Assembly (NCBI RefSeq): GCF_000321225.1
Contig: NW_004451652.1
Span: 574,590-638,589, forward strand
Length of the DNA stretch: 64,000 bases
Direction of reading: 5' to 3'
DNA from: Odobenus rosmarus divergens
Taxonomy: Eukaryota > Chordata > Mammalia > Carnivora > Odobenidae
In this document: positions 57,471-64,000 of the stretch, in pieces
Numbering within the stretch: position 1 is the stretch's first letter
How the letters are laid out: each line of letters begins with the position of its first letter
Translations under genes and position numbers: made by a program
Notes under the pieces: model-generated
Databases searched by the model: none
The model's input: only the letters and a program-made list of their open reading frames with translations
Told to the model about the DNA's origin: nothing

Positions 57471-58059
57471 TTTTCCTTTAGATTAGACAGCAGTATCAGA
57501 AAATATGCTTCAGGCCTAACCATCGGGGCAACTCTAAAATCAAATTGCTTTTTGACAGTTGAAAGGTGGAATTCTGTTCCTTGCAGGTTTGTCCAGTAAT
57601 TTATGTAGTAATTCTTTCTTGATTAGTGCATTTTTCTTTTTCTATAAACAATTAAGGCTATCATTTCATATGCTTATTATTCAAGTATGGGCTTCATTTT
57701 AATTTTAGTCTATGTTCTGTAGCAAAATAACCCTTCCACATGTATGCTTCTTTAAAAAAAATGTATGTATTATACGTTAATTATTTTCTGTGGTTGTTGC
57801 CCAATTAAGGTATTACTAAACTGTGCTCTTATAATAGACAAATTCACATGCCTTAGGTGAGACAGAGGCTGTGATCTGGACCTCCATCATTTACAGAGAG
57901 GGAGCGTCTGAGGAGGCTGGAGTTTGATTTTTTTCGTCCTGCCCCAAGGGCCAAGTATATCTAGTGATTGTACTTATATGGTGGGAAATATATGCCATAC
58001 AGAGGTAAATGAGAAGATGGGACAAATTACCTAGATACTGATTTTGAGACACTGAATCA
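57471..58059. other. unassigned sequence
   Basis: No gene or repeat is recognised. Confidence 0.4.
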
Positions 58060-58476
58060 ATGTGTTCTACATCCCAGCCATGCCCCTGTTCCAGTTTTCC
58101 AGCTCTCCAAACCACTGAATCAATAGCATGCATTGCATCATGGAGAAAGTATGGCCCAGTTGCAAACAGGAATGCACTGACTTTGGATTTAATAACGGAA
58201 TTTTTTTCTATAGTTGCCTGGCTTACTCGAGAAAGTGATGATTTTCTTAGAACTAACTCCAAGACAATCATTCAACTTGAAGAGGATCAGGCAATTTACA
58301 TGATGGAACGAAGGAATAGGAGAAAAAGGATGCAATGCAAGCACAGTGGGAAGAGGAAAGCCTGTCTGATTATTGAGAGACAGATCCTAGGAGAGACCCC
58401 CCCCCAAAAAAGAGCCAAAATCAGCCCCGATTGTTCTGAATTTCCCCTTAACGACAAATCCCAAAGAAGGATTTAA
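58060..58476 (+). other. uncharacterised 139-codon open reading frame (stop included)
   Basis: This is one of the two longest frames in the window, and the only one of that length outside a recognised repeat. The start has Cys/Ser/Pro-rich residues. The middle reads WLTRESDDFLR, then IIQLEEDQAIYMMERRNRRK, and the C-terminal third is basic (Lys/Arg-rich). A pyrimidine run followed by 'ctatag' at 58202-58213 sits just before the middle part and resembles a splice acceptor, so the real unit, if any, could be an exon starting at about 58214. I recognise no family. A run of nine C's at 58400-58408 would be prone to frameshift. The minus frame at 57891-58271 overlaps it. It could be a decayed gene piece or chance. 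Confidence 0.25.
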
Positions 58477-58479
58477 CAA

Positions 58480-60646
58480 TATCCAAGTAGGTGTGGGGAT
58501 TCCAAAGACCACTGGGGCTGATGCTCTGCTTTCTTGGGCATGACCTGGGAAAATGGCAAGTTTCACAAAGTCCCATGCATTTGAAATATCAGGAGCATTT
58601 ATGTAGCAATAGCTGAAGGAGATATATTAAAGAGAATGGGCCTGAGTGAAATCTCATTTTGGCCTTGTGGAGAAAGCAAATAAAAAATCTTGGGCCCCCG
58701 AGGCCATTCATAAGTGCTACATACCCTGGTGATCAATAGGAGGACTCCTGTAACCATACGGATGGTAGGTGTGAGATCCTTGTGACTGGAGGCTAGGGTG
58801 AAGTCCAGGACATCAGCAATGGTAACTGGATGCACTCTGAAGACCAAGCAGGACAACCTAAACTCAAAAGGATACTCAGTGGCCATGTAATTACCTCACA
58901 TCACAGAAGCAGCCACAACAGAGGTCAACTCAGAAACCAAGCAAGATGTGACATATCACCTAGAGACTTGGATGTCCCTCCCCCATGTCAGTTTCATTCT
59001 GTACCCAGATACTATATTTAGAAGGAGAAGAGAAAGCCTTTAAACCATTAGAGAATCTTAAATACAAGATAAATGTATATATTCTGACTTTTTTTGGTAA
59101 GGAGGCTTTTAGAGTAGATAGAATATTAGTTATAAAACTAAATTGTATTTTTGATATATCAGTGTATACTTGCTAAATTCATACCTTTCCTACAAGCAAG
59201 AAAGCCATGACGTTGGGTCAGCTTTTTTAAGATAGAATTTGTCTTGAACAAAAATCCTGAAATATGGAAAATTAGCCAAAAGCTATTAGGACATTCTTTA
59301 ACTGATGTCTTTCATTTCCTCCTTGGCATTTTAAAATTATCCACTGTGTGCCAGTGGTCTGAGTTTTAAAAGGGAATTTAATAGCTTCTTACAAGCTACA
59401 TTTGAGCCTATAGGAATCAAAGTGAGAAAATGCTGATGTCAACAGTATAGTCTGAGGAAGCACCTTGGAAACTTCACTTGCTTAATCTCCTAGAGCTCAT
59501 ATCTATTCAGTCTTTAAAGGGATTTTCATGTTGCTTATTCATGTAAGACGTTCTTTGATAATGTTCATGGCAATGGTGTCCTCTTCTCTAGCCATCCCAC
59601 TGTAGTCTCTTGAGAGGTTGGAAAATAGAAGCCGAGAGTAATTGTAATATGTGGATGGCCACAGGACTTGATTCAATAGGCAGACTGAGAAACTGAGGTC
59701 TGGTGAGACATAGAGGGTCTGGAAAATAACAGGCCTAGGCAGGCAGGCAATGTAAACTCCAGAAAGCTATGCAAAGACAGGGAGAAGTAGCCAAGTATTA
59801 GGGAAGGCTAGGCCTTAATAGATCCAACTCTAGCTGGTTTGGATAGTGAGCAGTGACTTAAATTTAATAGTAAGCAAAAGACTGTGGGAAGCAGTGAGCT
59901 TCTTGCTCAGCTGTAGAGATGGATTGAGTGTGGATGGATCTGAGAGAAAAAACACCAGAAATGAGGCATAAAAAATGGCATATTCTGTAAACATGGTGAA
60001 TGGCTTCTTCTTGTTTTATCCCAAATGGTGTATGTCTGGAGGCATGAGTTCGTTTGCCTCCTGCTTGAAGGCAGACCTCCTTATGGACCAATATGATCCA
60101 CTCTCCAGATGAATTTCTGCAACCCTTTCATACTCTCATTGTTGACTGGTTCCTGCCCTGTATCTATTCCCAAGCCCTATGTTGGTCAGCCCTCAAGCCC
60201 TGTGTTGGTCACTGCCTACTCCAGCTGTATTCTACTGCCAGGATTTTATTTTCTTCTTACTGTCATTCTCCCCAGTAACTTCAGCTCAGCCTCAAAGCTG
60301 TTTGTTCTTGGTACTGATAGTCGTAGTAGTAACATGTCCTGTTACCTAATGCTTTCAAACTCACAATGGTTATGACATTCAAATAGGATTTTACATGAGA
60401 GGCTGGGAAAACAAAATCAGTGTATAAATTTGTTAATTGCTCTGTGATGTTAACAGATAAACATAATAGTTAAAAAATTCTGTAACAATAAGCTCATAAA
60501 AAACTGAGTATTCAAGTGGTAAACATATCAGGGTCACCAAATAAATCAATGACTAAAGAGTGATAATTTGAACTTTTAACTTTGCAGAGTTTTAAAGCAC
60601 CCCTTTGTTTTTCTCAGAAGGACACTTTCTTAAAAAATTAATGTCT
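58480..60646. other. unassigned sequence
   Basis: No gene or repeat is confidently recognised. The minus frame of 95 codons at 58599-58886 has no known match. A short imperfect tandem duplication lies at 60171-60217. Confidence 0.35.
60171..60217. repeat. imperfect tandem duplication of a 23-24 base unit
   Basis: Two units beginning 'caagccctatgttggtcag' and 'caagccctgtgttggtcac' lie head to tail. Confidence 0.8.
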
Positions 60647-60797
60647 GGGTGGCTCAGTCAGTTAAGTGTCTGCCTTCAGCTCAGGTCATGATCCCAGGGT
60701 CCTGGGATCGAGCCCCGCAGGGAGCCTGCTTCTTCCTTTGCTGCTCCCCCTGCTTATACTCTCTGTCAAATAAGTAAGTAAAATCTTAAAAAAAAAC
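60647..60797 (+). mobile_element. SINEC, short copy with internal deletion and incomplete head
   Basis: Starts at 'gggtggctcagtcagttaag', so the first bases of the head are missing. The body jumps from 'gatcgagccccgca' to 'gggagcctgcttcttc', skipping roughly 20 bases present in the other copies. Tail 'caaataagtaagtaaaatct' plus A run. Short flanking match 'taatgtct' (60639-60646 and 60800-60807). Confidence 0.93.
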
Positions 60798-60807
60798 AAT
60801 AATGTCT

Positions 60808-61430
60808 ATTGGCTACTCCTAACCCTCTTTCCTAATTGTGAAAGAAAACCCAACAGGAAGTTACAGAACTCACTGCTTTACTCTGTGCCAACTCCCTCAG
60901 ACCACACAGAAGCAAAAGCTAGATGATTTGGCAGAGCTCTCAGACCTGAGGAGAGACTTGGCAATGTGACAAGCAGAAGGGAAGCTGACGTGGTGTCACT
61001 AGGCCAGAACAGAAGAGTGGTTACAGGCAATGCTAGTGAAGGCAGTGGAAGAAGTTGGGTAGGGAATTTGTCCTGGTGGGTGGGGAGAGAAAACATGTTG
61101 GTTCACTTGATGTCAGGATAAAATGGAAGTTGGCATTTTAGGGAGTTATTGGGACCACAAAGATTGCTTGTGGATGGAGAAGAGGTAGTGCTGGTAGGAT
61201 GCTTATGATCTATTATAGGTTGCTTTAAACACCTGATACTGCCACTTTCTAGGATTAAGGCCATGTAAAACAATGTCTACAAACTTTGTTGAGATCGAAT
61301 CCCAACTTAAAAAAAAAAATCTTCCAAAAAAAAGGAAAAGAACTAAATATATCCACTTACTTAACTGAAAGGTAGAGATAATCTCATTGGATTGTGACAA
61401 ATAGGAAGAGTGTAGAGCATATAACAGATG
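60808..61430. other. unassigned sequence
   Basis: 60880-61200 is purine-rich and may be an old repeat. A runs lie at 61308-61319 and 61325-61333. No gene is recognised. Confidence 0.4.
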
Positions 61431-61435
61431 CTAAT

Positions 61436-61775
61436 ATCTAATATCCAGCTTGCATTCCCACCAACAGTGTAAGAGGGTTCCCCTTTCTCCACATCCTCGC
61501 CAATATTTGTTGTTTCCTGAGTTGTTCATTTTGGCCATTCTGACTGGTATGAGGTGGTATCTCATTGTAGTTTTGATTTGTATTTCCCTGAGGCCAAGTG
61601 ATGTTGAGCATCTTTTCATGTTTCTGTTGGCCATTTGTATATCTTCTTTGGAGAAATGTCTGTTCATGTCTTCTGCCCATTTCTTGACTGGATCATTTGT
61701 GTTTTGGGTGTTGAGTTTGATAAGTTCTTTATAGATCTTGGATACTAGCCCTTTATCTGATAAGACGTTTACAAT
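61436..61775 (-). mobile_element. carnivore L1 ORF2 fragment (C-terminal part), both ends missing
   Basis: The minus strand keeps an open frame of 116 codons (61431-61781) covering the distal part of L1 ORF2. The translation shows [20 protein letters not shown], the MKRCSTSL motif, [36 protein letters not shown], typical of L1 ORF2 proteins. The match stops right after ECKL, so the C-terminus, 3' UTR and poly(A) tail are absent. ORF2 encodes the endonuclease and reverse transcriptase of L1; this piece has neither catalytic domain. The plus-strand frame at 61450-61734 is an antisense shadow. Confidence 0.92.
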
Positions 61776-61784
61776 TAACAATAA

Positions 61785-62837
61785 TGCTATGCCTTTATAA
61801 GATCTACCTAATCCAACATATGAACTTGCTTTAAAGTAATTTTTTTAAATTAAATAAAACAAACAGGTACAAGCTATTTCCTTAACTAAATATGAAAACT
61901 AAGTTCTTGGAAATTAAAAGTTCTCCCATGCACATGCATATTTAACTAAAAATCATAATGGTGCCAACATATCTTGACATCTAACCATATATATCCCCAA
62001 ATCAGAATAATTAAACCTGCAGATAGGCAGATAGAGTATTATGCAGAGATGTAGAGTCGACTTGGCCTTGTGCCTTGACATGTCAGACACAAATAAATAA
62101 GCCAAGCAATATGCTCTTTTCTCATTCAAAAGTTTGGAAAATATGCTGCTACCTACACTTATACATCACAAAGTGTTAATATTTCTATGTTTACTTTTTT
62201 TAGAATATATGGCTTTATTATTATGCTTTATTTTCTCAAGCATTTTCTTTCTCATTTTCAAACAATATTATCTGTTTTTCATTATTCATTTATTTTGTCT
62301 GTTATTTATTATAGATCTTTATTCATTATCTGTGACAGTAAATATCCAATTGGAAAAAAGCATTCCCAGGGGAGGAATAATTTATAACATAATTTTACAG
62401 AGCTGAAGTCCCTGGAGCTTCAAGTCTATTTTGACATCTGCTTAATTCATCTGTTTAATAACCAAGTTATGATGAAACAGTTGTGCTGTCAAAAGAAATG
62501 ATCAATGCTGTACTATTATTAGTTGCATTGCCTTCTGTTTCCCACCTTCTAGACTTTCATAGAAATCTAACAAAGGACACAAATAAGCATTTGGAGTACA
62601 AGATCATAAAATAGCCTTCTGCATTATCTGGCCAGTTCTTTAGCTCTACCTTTAAAATATCGAAGATTTGGATAAAATAAGGAAAGCTCAGTCTATGATC
62701 TCAGTATTTCTTTTTTCTTAAGCTAAGTTTGTGTAAATACTTATCTTTAGGCATGGTTGGTGAATGGAATACTATTATTAATATTCTATTGAATGGAATT
62801 ATACATTTATGTGAGTTTCAATAAAAATTGGATTTCA
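61785..62837. other. unassigned AT-rich sequence
   Basis: Phe/Ile/Leu-rich frames at 62134-62406 reflect T-rich composition. No repeat is recognised. Confidence 0.4.
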
Positions 62838-63072
62838 AATCAACTAATATTTATGGGATATTACTCTGTACCAGGTATTCTATATACTTCAATTTATAAA
62901 GTCTCATTTAAACTGCAAAATAAGCCAATGTCATTACTATAACCATTTCACAAATAAACGATCAATAAAAAGAGGTCCAGGAGCTTGCCCCAGGCTCCAA
63001 GCTGGTGAGTAATATAAAGAGACTTAAACCTTCGATTCTAATTTTAAAACTAGGATTCTTACTATACTACAT
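62838..63072 (-). mobile_element. MIR SINE, diverged, near full length
   Basis: 'tactctgtaccaggtattct', 'gcttgccccaggctccaagc', 'tggtgagtaatataaagaga' and 'aaaactaggattcttactat' follow MIR in minus order. Confidence 0.75.
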
Positions 63073-63333
63073 TTAATACAGTACATGACAAGAACCTCAA
63101 GTACGTATTGGCCTTAAATATGTTGTTGTGCAGTAACAGTGACACATTTACTCAACCATAGCTTCTGGTAACGAGATATATGAATACATGTGCTAGGTGT
63201 GCCTGTTTGGTGTTACACACAAAAAAATAGGATTTCTTTTGAAAATAGCAGATGAAGTAGAGAATGATCAAAATATATGAATTAAGGATCAATCAAGTCT
63301 AATGAATGTTATTTATAATTAAAATTATATGAG

Positions 63334-63537
63334 GGGCGCCTGGGTGGCTCAATCAGTTGAGCTTCCGACTCTTGGTTTCCATTCAGGTCATAATCTCAGG
63401 ATTGTGGGATCGAGCCCCGCCTTGTCTTTGCACTCAGTGTGGGGTCTGCTTGAGATTCTCTCTCTTTCCCTCTTCCTCTGCCCCTCCCACTTGTGCTCTC
63501 TCTCTAAAATAAATAAATAAATAAATAAATCTTAAAA
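63334..63537 (+). mobile_element. SINEC, different subfamily
   Basis: Head 'gggcgcctgggtggctcaat', then a body distinct from the other copies ('gagcttccgactcttggttt', 'tcaggtcataatctcaggat', 'cagtgtggggtctgcttgag'), and a tail of 'aaataaataaataaat' units. Flanks 'aaaattatatgag' and 'aaaatttatatgag' differ by one base in length and are the target duplication. Confidence 0.95.
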
Positions 63538-63689
63538 AAAATTTATATGAGATTTTCTTTAAATGTAGGTCCAGGGTTACTCTTTGTATCAAATAATATG
63601 AAAGCAGTATGTTCCCCTAAATAGAGGCCAAAACTCTTTTTAGAACATATCTTTAATTTCTTAAGTCAGTGACAAAGATTTGCTTCTTT

Positions 63690-64000
63690 AAAAGTGGCAG
63701 CCTTCACCATTACCTTGATCCCAAAACCAGACAAAGACCCCATCATAAAGGAGAATTACAGACCAATATCCTTGATGAACATGGATGCAAAAATTCTCAC
63801 CAAAATATTAGCCAATAGGATCCAACAGTACATTGAAAGGATTTTTCACCATGACCAAGTGGGATTTATCCCTGGGCTGCAAGGTTGGTTCAACATCAAT
63901 CAACGTCATACAATATATTAACAAAAGAAAGAACAAGAATCATATGATCCTCTCAATAGATGCAGAAAAAGCATTTGACAAAGTACAGCATCCTTTCTTG
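63690..64000 (+). mobile_element. L1 ORF2, reverse-transcriptase region (runs off the window)
   Basis: Begins abruptly within ORF2 at about 63693, as in 5'-truncated L1 insertions, and continues past the right edge. The frame 63694-63921 reads [51 protein letters not shown], in the reverse-transcriptase domain upstream of the catalytic aspartates. A small deletion near 63895 shifts the frame. Reading on in the next frame gives [20 protein letters not shown], the expected continuation, so the copy is close to the active consensus but broken. Confidence 0.93.

Noticed and set aside
57891..58271. 126-codon minus frame overlapping the plus frame at 58060
   Set aside because: No family resemblance. 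The plus-strand frame has better protein-like composition, and both may be chance.
61450..61734. 94-codon plus frame with hydrophobic stretches
   Set aside because: It is the antisense reading of the L1 ORF2 fragment on the minus strand.
1..64000. CRISPR array, operon, phage or bacterial insertion
   Set aside because: The SINE, LINE and pseudogene content is vertebrate throughout. The direct repeats seen are microsatellites or transposon copies.
1..64000. CpG island or clear promoter of a coding gene
   Set aside because: CG dinucleotides are sparse everywhere apart from those inside SINECs.

Overview
The window is 64 kb of mammalian nuclear DNA from a carnivore, most likely a caniform outside the dog family (bear, seal, mustelid or raccoon type). 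The best evidence is 16 copies of a tRNA-derived SINE of the carnivore SINEC type, with the caniform reading of the body ('ggctcaggtcatgatccc', 'gggatcgagccccgc'). I saw neither the felid form nor the young dog-specific SINEC_Cf form. A carnivore-type L1 3' end at 19056-19202 agrees. The sequence is AT-rich, has no CpG island, and I recognise no exon of a functional protein-coding gene. The open reading frames are short and almost all fall in repeats or look like chance. It reads as a gene desert or the inside of a very long intron.

Layout. 1-5575 holds a MIR, MER5-like and other hAT elements, an LTR-like repeat, a SINEC and an L2 3' end. 5576-9640 is about 4 kb in which I recognise no repeat. 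9640-10000 is a purine-rich block ending in a TATA-like motif and a G-quadruplex motif. 10948-21106 carries five SINECs, a paired palindrome, a MIR, a tiny L1 3' end, a MER5A and an LTR-like repeat split by a SINEC. 21243-21345 is a U6 snRNA pseudogene. 24440-27965 is a decayed composite of HAL1/L1 pieces interrupted by an LTR-like piece. 27966-41120 has six SINECs, two MIRs, an L2, several LTR-like elements, an old L1 piece and simple repeats. 42205-46400 is a dense nest of MIR, L2, hAT and SINEC fragments. 46400-49090 is again nearly free of recognisable repeats. 49095-53200 has hAT, MIR, LTR-like and L1 fragments. 54248-54872 is a processed pseudogene of ribosomal protein L6 with a SINEC beside its tail. 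55786-64000 contains a well-preserved small hAT element with an 8-bp target duplication, an unexplained 139-codon ORF, two SINECs, a MIR and two pieces of carnivore L1 ORF2, the last running off the right edge.

There is no gene network or operon here. What can be read is an insertion history: very old MIR, L2, MER5 and LTR-like layers, then L1 and RNA-derived pseudogenes, then SINECs that often keep near-perfect target-site duplications. I found no convincing undescribed biological system. The observations most worth checking are the paired palindrome near 13.4 kb, the TATA/G4 block near 9.95 kb, the duplicated tract at 44.0 and 45.0 kb, the ORF at 58.06 kb and the two repeat-poor intervals. 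Names of older repeat families come from recognition by eye and need RepeatMasker/Dfam confirmation.
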